A stretch of 64,000 nucleotides of DNA from Onishia taeanensis (GCF_003268885.1 NZ_QLSX01000008.1:124001-188000), one strand, 5' to 3'; shown: positions 37,409-47,745, counted from the stretch's first letter. Notes: generated by a model not told the origin, from the letters alone. Program-made: numbers and translations.

Positions 37409-40400
37409 ATGCCCCTCCGTCTCTCTCAGGGATCCGAGCTCAGCCCCGGCTTCATGGTGATCCACGGCAATCGCCTGGAAACGCTGCGCGACCTGGCGGT
37501 GGAATGGCTGCGGACCCATCCGCTGGGGCCGCTGGAAGACGAAGTGATTCTGGTGCAGAGCAACGGCATCAGCCAGTGGCTGAAGCTGGCGCTGGCCGCC
37601 GACCCGCCCGCCGGCGCCGGCATCGCCGCGGCGATGGATGTCACCCTGCCAGCCCGCTACCTGTGGCAGGCCTACCGCGCAGTGCTGGGCAATGAAGCCG
37701 TGCCGCCGTCATCACCCTTGGACAAGCCGCGCCTTATCTGGCGACTGATGCGTCTGCTGCCGGAACTCACGAATGATGAGACCTTCGCCCCCCTGGCACG
37801 CTTTCTGGCCGACGACGATGACCTGCGCAAGCGCCATCAGCTTGCCGAGCGCCTGGCCGACCTGTTCGACCAGTACCAGGTCTACCGCGCCGACTGGCTG
37901 GCCGCCTGGGCCGAGGGCCGCGACGAGCTGATCGATGCCCGCGGCCAGGCCCGGCCGCTCGCCGAGGACCAGTGCTGGCAACCGGCGCTGTGGCGGCGGC
38001 TGCGCGACGACATTTCTCAAGGACTGGGCGAAAACGGCCTCGCCACCAGCCGTGCCTGGGTACACACCCGCTTCCTTGAGGCCTGCCGCGAACTGACGCC
38101 CGAAGCCCTGAACAAAGAGACGCGACCGGCCGGACTACCGCGCCGGGTAGTGGTATTCGGCATCTCCTCGCTGCCCCGCCAAACGCTAGAGGCACTAGCC
38201 GCGGTGTCGAAGGTCACCCAGGTGCTGCTCTGCGTGCACAACCCCTGCCGCCACTACTGGGCAGACATCATCGAGCACAAGGACCTCTTGCGGGCCGCCC
38301 GCCGGCGCCAGCGTCACCGCCCCGGCATGCCGCTCGAACTCGATGACACCCAGTTGCACCTGCACGCCCAGCCGCTGCTGGCCGCATGGGGCAAGCAGGG
38401 CCGCGACTACCTGCGCCTGCTCGACGAGTTCGACGACCAGGACGCCTACCGGGCGCTATTCGACGCCGAGGCGCTGCGCATCGACCTGTTCGACTCGCCC
38501 GCCGACGGCGAGGCGCCGGGGCTGCTGCAGCAACTGCAGGACGACATCCTCGAATTGCGCCCGCCCCAGGAGACTCGCGACACCTGGCCAGCGGTGAACC
38601 CGGCCCTTGATCGCAGCCTGCGCTTCCACGTCGCCCACAGCGCCCTGCGCGAGGTGGAGATCCTCCACGATCAGCTACTGGCCGCCTTCGACGCAGACCA
38701 CACGCTGCGCCCGCGCGACGTGCTGGTGATGGTGCCGGACATCGACACCTACGCCGCCGCTGTACAAGCGGTATTCGGCCGGCTGCCCCAGGATGACCCG
38801 CGCCATATTCCCTTCACGCTCTCCGACCAGACCAGCCGCCACCGCCAGCCGCTGCTGGTGGCGCTGGAGGCGCTGCTGCACCTGCCGGAATCGCGGCTCA
38901 CGGTCAGCGACCTGCTCGACCTGCTGGAAGTCCCCGCCCTGCGCGGGCGCTTCGGACTGACCGCCGACGACCTGCCGGTGCTGCGCCGCTGGATCGAGGG
39001 CGCCGGCATCCGCTGGGGGCTCAACGCCGAGCAGCGCGCCCGGCTCGACCTGCCAGGCGGTCTTACCGCCAACACCTGGGCCTTTGGCCTGCGTCGCCTG
39101 ATGCTGGGCTACGCGGTGGGCCAAAGTACGGACAACGAAAGCGCCGGCGGTCCCTGGCACGACATCGAGCCCTATGGCGACATCGGCGGCCTGGAGGCCG
39201 CGCTGGCCGGCCCACTGATGGACCTGCTCGACGCCCTCGAGGCCCAGTGGCGCGCGCTCAGCGAGCCCGCCGACGTAGCCACCTGGTGCCGCCGCCTGCG
39301 CGCCTTACTGAGCGATTGCTTCGCCGCCGAGGACGAGGCCGACCTTGCCACCCTCAACCGCCTGGGCGAACTGCTGGAAGACTGGCAGGAGACCACAGAG
39401 GACGCAGGCCTCACCGAAGCCCTACCGCTCTCGGTGGTACGCGAGCACTGGCTTGGCCAGCTCGACGAAGCCAACCTCTCCCAGCGCTTCCTGGCCGGCG
39501 CGGTGAACGTCGCCACCCTGATGCCGATGCGCGCCATCCCGTTCCGCCACGTCTGCCTCTTGGGCATGAACGACGGCGAGTACCCGCGGGTACAGCGCCC
39601 GCTGGATATCGACCTGATGGGGCACGACTACCGCCCCGGCGACCGCTCGCGCCGCGAGGACGACCGCTACCTGTTCCTCGAAGCACTGCTCTCGGCCCGC
39701 GACAGCCTGATGATCAGTTGGGTCGGCCGCAGTATCCACGACAACGAGCCGCGTCCGCCCTCGGTACTGCTCGGCCAGCTCCGCGACCATCTGGCCGCCG
39801 GCTGGAAACTGGCCGGCGCAGAAGAAGGCGACGCCGCCGGCCAGGCCCTCGTCGACGCCCTGACCACCGAGCACCCGCTGCAGCCGTTCAGCAGACACTA
39901 CTTTACGGGCGAGCGAGGCCTGTATACCTATGCTCATGAATGGCGAGCGATCCATGCCGGCCATTCATCTCCCGAAACCGCCGTCGACGGCGAGCTGCCG
40001 CCGATGGAGTTCGACACGGCACTGCCACTGGCGCGCCTAAGTAGCTTTCTCAAGGACCCGGTGAAGGCCTTCTTCACCACCCGGCTCGGCGTCTACCTCG
40101 AGCGCGAGGCGCTGGAAAGCCCGGACCACGAGCCCTTCGCCCTGGACGGCCTAGACCACTGGCAGCTCCAGCAGGCGCTGATCGAGGCCGGGCGCCGCGC
40201 CGTCGATGCGGCCGAACCGCCAACGCCTGCCATTCACGACACTCTGGAGCGCCTGGAGCGCGAGGGTCGGCTGGCCATGGGCGGCTTCGCCGAGCTGATG
40301 CGCGAGCAACTCGTCGAGCCGCTGGACAAGGTGCTCAGCGACTACGCCGACCAGCTCGAGGCCTGGCCCTACGCCTGGGAGACCCCGGCGGCCGTGTCGC

Positions 40401-41101
40401 TGACGCTTGATACGGGCGAGGACCCACTGTCGACTGATCCGCTGCGGGTGGAGGACTGGCTGGACGGCCTGCGCGAGAACGCAGACGGCGAACGCTGCCG
40501 CCTGGTGCTGATGACCAGCAGCCTGGTCAACAAGGGCAAATACAACTGGAAGCACTGGCTGGCCCCCTGGGTCGCCCACTTGGCCGGCCAACTCGCCCTG
40601 GGCCCCATGACCACAGTGCTGCTCTCCCGCGCCGGCGGCGGCACCCTGGCGCCGCTGGAGGCCAGCACCGCCCGCAAGCATTTAGAGGCCATCGCCCGCG
40701 CCTGGCGCGCCGGCATGACCGCCCCGCTGCCGCTAGCCCGGGACACCGCCTTCGCCTGGCACGAGAAGGGCGGCGACGAGAACGCCCTGGCCCGCGTCTT
40801 CGGCGGTGAAGGCTCTTCACAGACAGACAAGGCCGAAGAAGCCGACCTCAAGGCCTGGAAGGCCGCCGTTCAGGTGTTCGAGGGCAACGACTACACGCCC
40901 GGTGAGCGCGACCGCGACCCGTATCTGGCCCGCCAGTGGCGCGACCTCGCAAGCCTAGTACGCCATCAGGCCTCCGGGCGGCACTTCACCGAGCTGACGA
41001 ATGCGCTCTACGCGCCGCTGCACGATGCCGTCAAGGCAAAGGGCGGCGGCGATAAAAAGAACGAAAAGAATGGCAGCAAGGGCCAGGGAGGCAAGGCATG
41101 A
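37409..41101 (+). CDS. recC: Exonuclease V subunit RecC
   Basis: 1230 residues. RecC is the Chi-recognising subunit of RecBCD, an inactive helicase-nuclease homologue. The start GFMVIHGNRLETLRDLAVEW and LVQSNGISQWLKLALA, then RAIPFRHVCLLGMNDGEYPR and DIDLMGHDYRPGDRSRREDD, are typical. The inactive nuclease-like end is followed by a Lys/Gly-rich tail (KGGGDKKNEKNGSKGQGG). The stop overlaps the recB start (ATGA). Order recC-recB-recD is a common gammaproteobacterial arrangement. Confidence 0.96.
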   Translation: MPLRLSQGSELSPGFMVIHGNRLETLRDLAVEWLRTHPLGPLEDEVILVQSNGISQWLKLALAADPPAGAGIAAAMDVTLPARYLWQAYRAVLGNEAVPPSSPLDKPRLIWRLMRLLPELTNDETFAPLARFLADDDDLRKRHQLAERLADLFDQYQVYRADWLAAWAEGRDELIDARGQARPLAEDQCWQPALWRRLRDDISQGLGENGLATSRAWVHTRFLEACRELTPEALNKETRPAGLPRRVVVFGISSLPRQTLEALAAVSKVTQVLLCVHNPCRHYWADIIEHKDLLRAARRRQRHRPGMPLELDDTQLHLHAQPLLAAWGKQGRDYLRLLDEFDDQDAYRALFDAEALRIDLFDSPADGEAPGLLQQLQDDILELRPPQETRDTWPAVNPALDRSLRFHVAHSALREVEILHDQLLAAFDADHTLRPRDVLVMVPDIDTYAAAVQAVFGRLPQDDPRHIPFTLSDQTSRHRQPLLVALEALLHLPESRLTVSDLLDLLEVPALRGRFGLTADDLPVLRRWIEGAGIRWGLNAEQRARLDLPGGLTANTWAFGLRRLMLGYAVGQSTDNESAGGPWHDIEPYGDIGGLEAALAGPLMDLLDALEAQWRALSEPADVATWCRRLRALLSDCFAAEDEADLATLNRLGELLEDWQETTEDAGLTEALPLSVVREHWLGQLDEANLSQRFLAGAVNVATLMPMRAIPFRHVCLLGMNDGEYPRVQRPLDIDLMGHDYRPGDRSRREDDRYLFLEALLSARDSLMISWVGRSIHDNEPRPPSVLLGQLRDHLAAGWKLAGAEEGDAAGQALVDALTTEHPLQPFSRHYFTGERGLYTYAHEWRAIHAGHSSPETAVDGELPPMEFDTALPLARLSSFLKDPVKAFFTTRLGVYLEREALESPDHEPFALDGLDHWQLQQALIEAGRRAVDAAEPPTPAIHDTLERLEREGRLAMGGFAELMREQLVEPLDKVLSDYADQLEAWPYAWETPAAVSLTLDTGEDPLSTDPLRVEDWLDGLRENADGERCRLVLMTSSLVNKGKYNWKHWLAPWVAHLAGQLALGPMTTVLLSRAGGGTLAPLEASTARKHLEAIARAWRAGMTAPLPLARDTAFAWHEKGGDENALARVFGGEGSSQTDKAEEADLKAWKAAVQVFEGNDYTPGERDRDPYLARQWRDLASLVRHQASGRHFTELTNALYAPLHDAVKAKGGGDKKNEKNGSKGQGGKA

Positions 41102-44100
41102 CGATGACGGAAGCCATGCAAGCGGCCGAGACGCCACGCCTCGACCCGGTCGCCCTGCCGCTTACCGGCAGCCGGCTGATCGAGGCCAGCGCCGGCACCG
41201 GCAAGACCTTCACCATTGCCCTGCTCTACCTGCGCCTGGTGCTCGGCCCGCGGAACGAAGACGACGCGGCCAGCTTCCCGCGGCCGCTGACGCCGCCGGA
41301 GATCCTGGTGGTCACCTTCACCAACGCCGCCACCCAGGAGCTGCGCGACCGCATCCGCGCGCGGCTGGTGGAAGCCGCCGAAGCGTTTCAGCCCACCGAC
41401 AAAGACGGGGAACCGGGAGCAGATCAAAGCGGAGGTCCGATGCCAGGGATGGCATCGGTAGCGCCCAGGGAGGGGTTCACAGCGCCTCCGCAGCGACCTG
41501 ATACCGGGCCGAATCTCAATCAGACAGGCGACCTCTTCGCCGAACCGGCTGTGGATAACTCAGCGCCCGAAGACAAAGCACCGAGCGATGAGAAGCCGAG
41601 CAGTGACCCGCTGCTCGCCCTGCGCGACAGCTACCCCCGCGAGAGCTGGCCGACCTGCGCCCGCCGGCTGCGGCTGGCCGCCGAATGGATGGACGAGGCC
41701 GCGGTCTCGACCATCCACGCCTGGTGCCACCGCATGCTGCGCGAGCACGCCTTCGACAGCGGCAGCCTATTCGCCCTGGAGATGTCGCTGGACCAGTCGG
41801 AGATGGACCTGGAGATCGCCCGGGACTACTGGCGCAGCTTCTACTACGACCTCGACCCCGAGGCGCTGCAGATCGTCGCCCGCTACTGGACCACACCGGA
41901 CACCCTTAACGACACCGCCGGCCGGCTGCGCACCCACGCCGCCGCCCTGCCCGTGGCACCGCCGCCCTTCGAGGCGCTGGCCAACTACCGTGAGCAGCGC
42001 GCCGCGGCGCTGGCCGAGTTCAAGGCGCCGTGGCCGGCCTGGCTGGACGAGTTAGAAGCGCTTCTTGAGGCCGCCGCCAAGCGCAAGGCGTTCAACGGCC
42101 AGAAGCTCAACGCCCGAAGCCGCGCCAACTGGCTCGCCGCCCTGCGCGACTGGGCGAATGACCCCGAACTAGCCAAGCCGGCACTGACCGACGCCGCCTG
42201 GAAACGCCTGACGCCCGAAGGCATCGCCGAGATCTGGAAGGAAGATCCCGTCCCCAACCTGCCGGCGCTGGAGGCCCTGGAAGCGCTGCCGGATCAGCTC
42301 GCCGAGCTGCCCGACCCCTTTGCCGACCTGCTCGCCCACACCGTGCACTGGATGGCCGCCCGCCGCGAGACCGTGCAGCGCCGCCGCGCCGAGCTCGGCC
42401 CCGACGACCTGCTGCACCGGCTGGACGCCGCCTTCGCAGGCGAGGCCGGCAAGACCCTGGCCGCCCGCATCCGCGAGCAGTTCCCGGTAGCGCTGGTCGA
42501 CGAGTTCCAGGACACCGACCCGGTGCAGTACCGGCTGTTCGACCGGGTCTACCGGCTGGCCGAGAACCGCGGCGGCGTCGATGACAGTGAAACGAGCGCA
42601 GCTTCGGGCGCTGACAAGAGCGCGGCTTCGGGCGCTGAAAATAGCGCGGCTTCGGGCGCTGAAAATAGCGCAGCTTCGGGCGCTGACAAGAGCGCGGCTT
42701 CGGGCGCTGACAAGAGCGCCGTGCTGCTGATCGGCGACCCCAAGCAGGCGATCTACGCCTTCCGCGGCGCCGATATTCATACCTACCTTCAAGCCCGGCG
42801 CGACACCGCCGGCCGCCACGTCACCCTGGGCACCAACTTCCGCTCCGCCACGCCGATGGTCGAGGCGGTCAACCGGGTGTTCGAACATGCCGAGCAGAGC
42901 GAAGCCGGCGCCTTCCTCTTCCGCCGCGGGGATGACAATCCGGTGCCTTTTGCACCAGTGAACGCGAACGGTCGCAAGGATGCCCTGGTTCGCCTCGGCG
43001 CGCCCCAACCAGCGCTGACGCTCTGGCACCTGGATGCTGAAGACGCCTTGTCGAAATCGGCCTACCTCCACGAGCTTGCCGGACGCTGCGCCACCGAGAT
43101 GGCCAGTCTCTTGCGCGAGGGCCAGGCCGGGCAGACGGGCTTTATCCAGACAAACACCCAGCAAGACGGAGCGCTTAAGCCGCTGGCGCCGTCGGATCTG
43201 GCCGTGTTGGTCAACAACGCCGGCGAGGCCCGCGCCATCCGTGGCGCCCTGCTGGCCCGGGGCATCCGCAGCGTCTACCTCTCCGACAAGGAGGGCGTGT
43301 TCGAGACCGAGGCCGCCGCCGAGCTGGAGATGTGGCTGGCCGCCTGCGCCGCGCCGGACGACGAACGCTCCCTGCGTGCCGCGCTCGCCACGCCGAGCCT
43401 GGGGCTGTCGCTTGCCGAGCTCGACGCCCTGAACGGCGGCCCCCAGCAGGACGAGCTGGCCTGGGAGGCGCGGGTAATGCAGTTCCGCGACTACCACCGC
43501 CAATGGCAGCGCCGTGGCGTGCTGCCCATGCTGCATCGGCTGCTGGCCGACTTCGCGGTGCCCGGCCGGCTGTTGGCAGTGCCCGAGGGCGAGCGAAGGC
43601 TCACTGACCTCTTGCACCTCGGCGAATTGCTGCAGGAAGCCAGTACCGAGATCGACGGCGAGCACGCCCTGCTGCGCTTTCTCGCCGAGTCCCGCGCGCA
43701 TCCACAGGCCCAATCCGACACCCACCGCCTGCGCCTGGAAAGCGACGCCGACCTGGTGCAGGTGGTCACCATCCACAAGTCCAAGGGCCTGGAGTACCCG
43801 CTGGTGTTCCTGCCCTTCATCGCCGCCTTCCGCCCGGTAAAGGCCGGCGACTTGCCGCTTCGCTGGCACGACGACGACGGCTACCTGTGCCTGACACTGT
43901 CCGCCGACGAGGCCACACTCGCCCGCGCCGACCACGAGCGCCTGGGCGAGGATCTGCGCAAGCTCTACGTCGCCCTGACCCGCGCCCGCCACGCCACCTG
44001 GCTCGGCCTGGCGCCGCTGGAGGCCATGGAACGCAGCGCCGTCGGCCATCTGATCGCCGGCGGCCAGGCGCTCTCACCCGACAAGCTGCGCCCGGCACTC

Positions 44101-45183
44101 GAAGCGCTGGCCGACGAGCACGCCGGCGATGGAGCTCAAAGAGTTACGGTGCAGGACGCTCCCGAGCCCGATGCCACGCCGGTGGAACTCGCCAGCGACG
44201 ACACGCCGCTCGGTGAGGCCCGCGCGCCCACCCGGGCGATCCGCGAGCACTGGTGGATCGCCAGCTACTCGGCGCTGCGCACAGGCGCCACCCCGGATGA
44301 GGACAATACAGAAGCCAGCGCCGAGGCGGGGCCGTCGCCCGAGCCCACCACCGCCGATGAGGCGACGGCCATGGAGGTGATCCACGAGCCCTTCGATGCC
44401 AACGCCGCCACGGTGAGCGAAGGCTCGCTTCACCGCTTCCCCCGCGGGCCCTCTGCAGGCACCTTCCTGCACGGCCTGTTGGAATGGGCCGGCGAGGAAG
44501 GCTTCGCCAAGGTAGCCGAGGACGCCGAGCTGCGCACCGACACCCTGGCCCGGCGCGCCAACCGTCGCGGCTGGGAAGGCCAGATCGCCGCACTCGAACA
44601 GTGGCTGCCGGAGCTTTTGACCACGCCGCTGCCAGTGCCGGATTCAGGCGATGGAGAGGCCGCGCCGCTGCGCCTGGATGCCCTGGACGGCGCTACCGAC
44701 TACCGCGTCGAGCTGGAATTCTGGTTCGCCGCCCACAAGGTGAATACGCGCAAGCTGGACGCCCTCGTAAGCGCTCGCACACTCGACGGGCGACCACGGC
44801 CGGCGCTCGAGCCCGACACGCTGAACGGCATGCTCAAGGGCTTTATCGACCTAGTGGTGGAACATGAGGGGCGCTTCTATGTGCTCGACTGGAAGTCCAA
44901 CCACCTGGGTGCCGACGATGCCGCCTACACCGAGGCGGCGATGGCCGATGCCGTACTCGAGAAGCGCTATGACGTGCAGTACTGCCTCTACCTGCTGGCC
45001 CTGCACCGGCTGCTCAAGGCCCGGCTGCCGGACTACGATATCGAACGCCACCTGGGCGGGGCGCTCTACGTCTTCCTGCGCGGCACCCGTGCGCCCTCCC
45101 GCGGCGTGCACGCCGAACGCCCGCCAAGCGAGCTGATCCTCGCGCTCGATGCCCTGTTCAGTGCCGAGGAGGCCACCGCATGA
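41098..45183 (+). CDS. recB: Exonuclease V subunit RecB, with a repeat insert
   Basis: 1361 residues, longer than the roughly 1180 of E. coli. Walker A is ASAGTGKTFTIALLYLRLV (about 30-48), motif II is ALVDEFQDTDPVQYRLFDR, motif III is LLIGDPKQAIYAFRGADIHT, and VTIHKSKGLEYPLVFLPFI is motif V. The nuclease domain near 1250-1275 has GFIDLVVEHEGRFYVLDWKS, holding the metal-binding Asp-x-Lys. Extra sequence lies at residues about 97-175 (Pro/Gly/Asp-rich) and 500-539, five octapeptides SAASGAxx between motifs II and III. RecB is the 3'-5' helicase and nuclease of RecBCD. Confidence 0.96.
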   Translation: MTMTEAMQAAETPRLDPVALPLTGSRLIEASAGTGKTFTIALLYLRLVLGPRNEDDAASFPRPLTPPEILVVTFTNAATQELRDRIRARLVEAAEAFQPTDKDGEPGADQSGGPMPGMASVAPREGFTAPPQRPDTGPNLNQTGDLFAEPAVDNSAPEDKAPSDEKPSSDPLLALRDSYPRESWPTCARRLRLAAEWMDEAAVSTIHAWCHRMLREHAFDSGSLFALEMSLDQSEMDLEIARDYWRSFYYDLDPEALQIVARYWTTPDTLNDTAGRLRTHAAALPVAPPPFEALANYREQRAAALAEFKAPWPAWLDELEALLEAAAKRKAFNGQKLNARSRANWLAALRDWANDPELAKPALTDAAWKRLTPEGIAEIWKEDPVPNLPALEALEALPDQLAELPDPFADLLAHTVHWMAARRETVQRRRAELGPDDLLHRLDAAFAGEAGKTLAARIREQFPVALVDEFQDTDPVQYRLFDRVYRLAENRGGVDDSETSAASGADKSAASGAENSAASGAENSAASGADKSAASGADKSAVLLIGDPKQAIYAFRGADIHTYLQARRDTAGRHVTLGTNFRSATPMVEAVNRVFEHAEQSEAGAFLFRRGDDNPVPFAPVNANGRKDALVRLGAPQPALTLWHLDAEDALSKSAYLHELAGRCATEMASLLREGQAGQTGFIQTNTQQDGALKPLAPSDLAVLVNNAGEARAIRGALLARGIRSVYLSDKEGVFETEAAAELEMWLAACAAPDDERSLRAALATPSLGLSLAELDALNGGPQQDELAWEARVMQFRDYHRQWQRRGVLPMLHRLLADFAVPGRLLAVPEGERRLTDLLHLGELLQEASTEIDGEHALLRFLAESRAHPQAQSDTHRLRLESDADLVQVVTIHKSKGLEYPLVFLPFIAAFRPVKAGDLPLRWHDDDGYLCLTLSADEATLARADHERLGEDLRKLYVALTRARHATWLGLAPLEAMERSAVGHLIAGGQALSPDKLRPALEALADEHAGDGAQRVTVQDAPEPDATPVELASDDTPLGEARAPTRAIREHWWIASYSALRTGATPDEDNTEASAEAGPSPEPTTADEATAMEVIHEPFDANAATVSEGSLHRFPRGPSAGTFLHGLLEWAGEEGFAKVAEDAELRTDTLARRANRRGWEGQIAALEQWLPELLTTPLPVPDSGDGEAAPLRLDALDGATDYRVELEFWFAAHKVNTRKLDALVSARTLDGRPRPALEPDTLNGMLKGFIDLVVEHEGRFYVLDWKSNHLGADDAAYTEAAMADAVLEKRYDVQYCLYLLALHRLLKARLPDYDIERHLGGALYVFLRGTRAPSRGVHAERPPSELILALDALFSAEEATA
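42595..42714 (+). repeat. 24-bp tandem array in recB
   Basis: Five 24-bp units (AGCGC[A/G]GCTTCGGGCGCTGA followed by CAAG or AAAT) encode SAASGADK, SAASGAEN, SAASGAEN, SAASGADK and SAASGADK. The array precedes AVLLIGDPKQ directly. Copies are nearly identical, indicating recent expansion. Confidence 0.96.
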
Positions 45184-47444
45184 TGCCGACATTTTCCAAC
45201 ACCTCCCCGGTCAATACCGACGCCCCGGAGACCGCGCTGATTCAAGCGCCCGAAAACGCGCTTATTAGAGCGCCCGAAAACGCGCTGGCCGATCACGCGG
45301 TGCTGTTCGCCCTACTCGACCGCTGGGTGGAGCGCGGCTGGCTGCGCTCGCTGGACCGCGCCTTCGCCGCCTTCCTGCATCGCGAGGCGAACCGAGAAAG
45401 CAGGGAGAATAACGGAAACACGGTAAGTGAGGCCTCACCTCTGCTATTACTGGCGGCGGCGCTGGCCAGCCACCAGCTCGGCCGCGGCCATGTCTGCCTG
45501 GACCTGGCCCAGACGCTGGCCACCCCGGACCTGGCACTCTCGCTGCCGCCGGAAGGCGACAGCCTGGACGACCCGCCGCCGCTGCCCAGCCGGGTGATGG
45601 CCGCGCTGGACCTCGACGCCTGGCGCGCGGCGCTGGCCCAGCCCGAGTTGGTGGCCGAAGGCCCCGGCAGCACCCCGCTGGTACTCGCCGGCAGCCGAGA
45701 GCGCCCACGGCTCTACCTACGCCGCTACTGGCAGCACGAGCAGGATATTCACAGCCGGATCGTTGCCCGGCTCGGTGGAACGGATAACGACGACGCCCCG
45801 GACGCGGCCCGCCTACGCCCGATTCTCGACGCGCTTTTTCCCGAGCCGACACAGCCCGCACCCCTCGACTGGCAGAAGGCCGCCTGCGCCCTGGCCGGCC
45901 GCTCGCGCTTCGCGGTAATCACCGGCGGCCCCGGCACCGGCAAGACCACTACCGTGGTGCGCCTGCTCGCCCTGCTTCAGGCGCTGGCGTTCGGTGAAGA
46001 CGAACAGGCCCTGCGCATCCGCCTGGCCGCCCCCACCGGCAAGGCCGCCGCCCGGCTCAACGAGTCCATCGCCGGCCAAGTGGCCAGGCTCAACCTCAAC
46101 GGATTGGCCGACGATCCCGAGCGGCTGCGTGAGGTGATTCCCAAGGAGGTTTCCACCCTGCACCGGCTGCTCGGCTCGCGCCCCGACACCCGCCGCTTTC
46201 GCCACGACCGCCACAACCCGCTGCCGCTGGACGTGCTGGTGGTGGACGAGGCCTCGATGGTGGACGTAGGCATGATGGCCGCGATGCTCGAGGCGCTGCC
46301 GCCCCGGGCACGGCTGGTGCTGCTGGGTGACAAGGACCAGCTCGCCTCGGTGGAGGCCGGCTCGGTGCTCGGCGATCTGTGCGCCCGGGCCGAGGGCGGC
46401 CACTACACCCCGGCCACCGCTGAGTGGCTAGCCAAGGCCACCGCTGAGTGGCTAGCCAAGGCCACCGGCCAACCGCTGCCAAGCGACACCCTGGACGCCA
46501 ACGGCCAGCCGCTGGACCAGGCCATCGCCATGCTGCGCGTCAGCCACCGCTTCACCGCCGAGAGCGGCATCGGCCAACTGGCCGCCGCGATCAACCTGGA
46601 AGCCGAGCCCGCCCCCAAGCGCCGCGCCATCACTGAGGCGCTAAGCGCCGGCTTTGCGGACCTCTCGCACCTGAAGCTTGCCGCCGACGACGAGCGCAGC
46701 CTGGCCCGCCTGGCGGTGACCGGCTACCCCGAGCGTTTTCCCAATGCCGGCCAGGGCCGCATACATCGCGGCGAAACGCTGCCGCCCCCAGTGGGCTATC
46801 GCCACTTCCTGAGCGTGATGGCCGAGCGGCGCCCGGCGGATGACGCGGAACAGGAACAGTTCGATGCTTGGGCCCGCGCCGTGCTGGCGGCCCACGGCCA
46901 CTTCCAACTGCTGTGCGCGCTGCGCCGCGGCCCCTGGGGCGTGGAAGGCTTGAACGAGCGAGTGCGCCAGGCGCTGGAGCGGGAGAAACTGATCGACAGC
47001 CAGGATGGCCGCCAGCGTTGGTACCCCGGCCGCCCGGTGCTCGTCACCAAGAATGACTACGGCCTGGGGCTGATGAACGGCGATATCGGCATCACCCTGG
47101 ATATGCCGCGTCCAAGCGCCGCGAATGGCGAAACCAACCGCCGCCTGCTGCGGGTGGCCTTCCCCGCCGGTGATGGCACCGACCGCATCAAGTGGGTACT
47201 ACCCTCGCGCCTGCAAGCGGTGGAGACGGTATTCGCGATGACGGTGCACAAGTCCCAGGGCTCGGAGTTCACCCACGCCGCCCTGGTGCTGCCCGACGCG
47301 CCGAATCCCATCCTCACCCGGGAGCTGGTCTACACCGGCATCACCCGCGCCCGCCACTGGCTGACGCTGTTGGAAACCGGCCGCGGCCAGTTGATGGACG
47401 CGGCGCAAAGGAGAGTGATGCGAGTGAGTGGGTTGGGGAGCTGA
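45180..47444 (+). CDS. recD: Exonuclease V subunit RecD
   Basis: 754 residues from the ATG at 45180, which overlaps the recB stop; a second ATG follows. RecD is the 5'-3' helicase of RecBCD. Walker A is VITGGPGTGKTTTVVRLLAL (about 245-265), motif II is DVLVVDEASMVDVGMMAAML, and a C-terminal segment VFAMTVHKSQGSEFTHAALV is followed by VYTGITRARHWLTLLETGR. Two tandem repeats lie inside: APETALIQ, APENALIR and APENALAD near residues 15-38, and an exact duplication ATAEWLAK-ATAEWLAK near 412-427. RecD is the last backbone gene before the AT-rich island. Confidence 0.96.
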   Translation: MMPTFSNTSPVNTDAPETALIQAPENALIRAPENALADHAVLFALLDRWVERGWLRSLDRAFAAFLHREANRESRENNGNTVSEASPLLLLAAALASHQLGRGHVCLDLAQTLATPDLALSLPPEGDSLDDPPPLPSRVMAALDLDAWRAALAQPELVAEGPGSTPLVLAGSRERPRLYLRRYWQHEQDIHSRIVARLGGTDNDDAPDAARLRPILDALFPEPTQPAPLDWQKAACALAGRSRFAVITGGPGTGKTTTVVRLLALLQALAFGEDEQALRIRLAAPTGKAAARLNESIAGQVARLNLNGLADDPERLREVIPKEVSTLHRLLGSRPDTRRFRHDRHNPLPLDVLVVDEASMVDVGMMAAMLEALPPRARLVLLGDKDQLASVEAGSVLGDLCARAEGGHYTPATAEWLAKATAEWLAKATGQPLPSDTLDANGQPLDQAIAMLRVSHRFTAESGIGQLAAAINLEAEPAPKRRAITEALSAGFADLSHLKLAADDERSLARLAVTGYPERFPNAGQGRIHRGETLPPPVGYRHFLSVMAERRPADDAEQEQFDAWARAVLAAHGHFQLLCALRRGPWGVEGLNERVRQALEREKLIDSQDGRQRWYPGRPVLVTKNDYGLGLMNGDIGITLDMPRPSAANGETNRRLLRVAFPAGDGTDRIKWVLPSRLQAVETVFAMTVHKSQGSEFTHAALVLPDAPNPILTRELVYTGITRARHWLTLLETGRGQLMDAAQRRVMRVSGLGS
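45222..45293 (+). repeat. 24-bp repeat in the recD N-terminal coding end
   Basis: Three related 24-bp units (GCCCCGGAGACCGCGCTGAT.., GCGCCCGAAAACGCGCTTAT.., GCGCCCGAAAACGCGCTGGC..) encode APE(T/N)AL octapeptides. Confidence 0.85.
46413..46460 (+). repeat. Exact 24-bp duplication in recD
   Basis: GCCACCGCTGAGTGGCTAGC followed by CAAG is present twice head to tail with no mismatch and adds eight residues (ATAEWLAK). Confidence 0.95.
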
Positions 47445-47745
47445 TGAGCATCGGCTCCCTTATTAATGTCACGGACGCGACTCGCATTCTAGTCATCGGT
47501 GGAAACTCAATGGTGAGACCGCTCGTTTCATTGGCACATCCCCAAACGCTCATGTATTCATTTGGATATGTTCATACTGTAAGTGTTTACTTGGATTGTA
47601 ACTGGCTGCTTATGAACACGAACACCGCGGGATGCGGCTGTGCTTGCTCAGGTATACTCAGTGATGACGCATATGCTCTTGATAGGCTTTGCCTTTATAG
47701 AGTGAAGAACTTGCTTGTCTAAAGACCTAAAATTCATGAGGGAAT
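47445..47745. other. AT-rich junction after recD, no confident gene
   Basis: Composition changes abruptly at the recD stop. A possible 92-residue frame (47444-47722, start MSIGSLINVTDATRIL) overlaps the recD stop, but it has no recognised domain or clear ribosome site and I do not call it. The end of the stretch provides GAGGG for the next gene. This looks like the left boundary of an inserted segment. Confidence 0.5.

Noticed and set aside
42169-44049. 626-residue open frame antisense to recB
   Set aside because: It is composed of repetitive Ala/Gly/Gln-rich translation and reads across the 24-bp repeat; recB motifs are on the other strand.
47444-47722. 92-residue frame after recD
   Set aside because: No domain, an overlapping start in the recD stop, and an unusual Cys-rich AT-rich translation; too weak to call.
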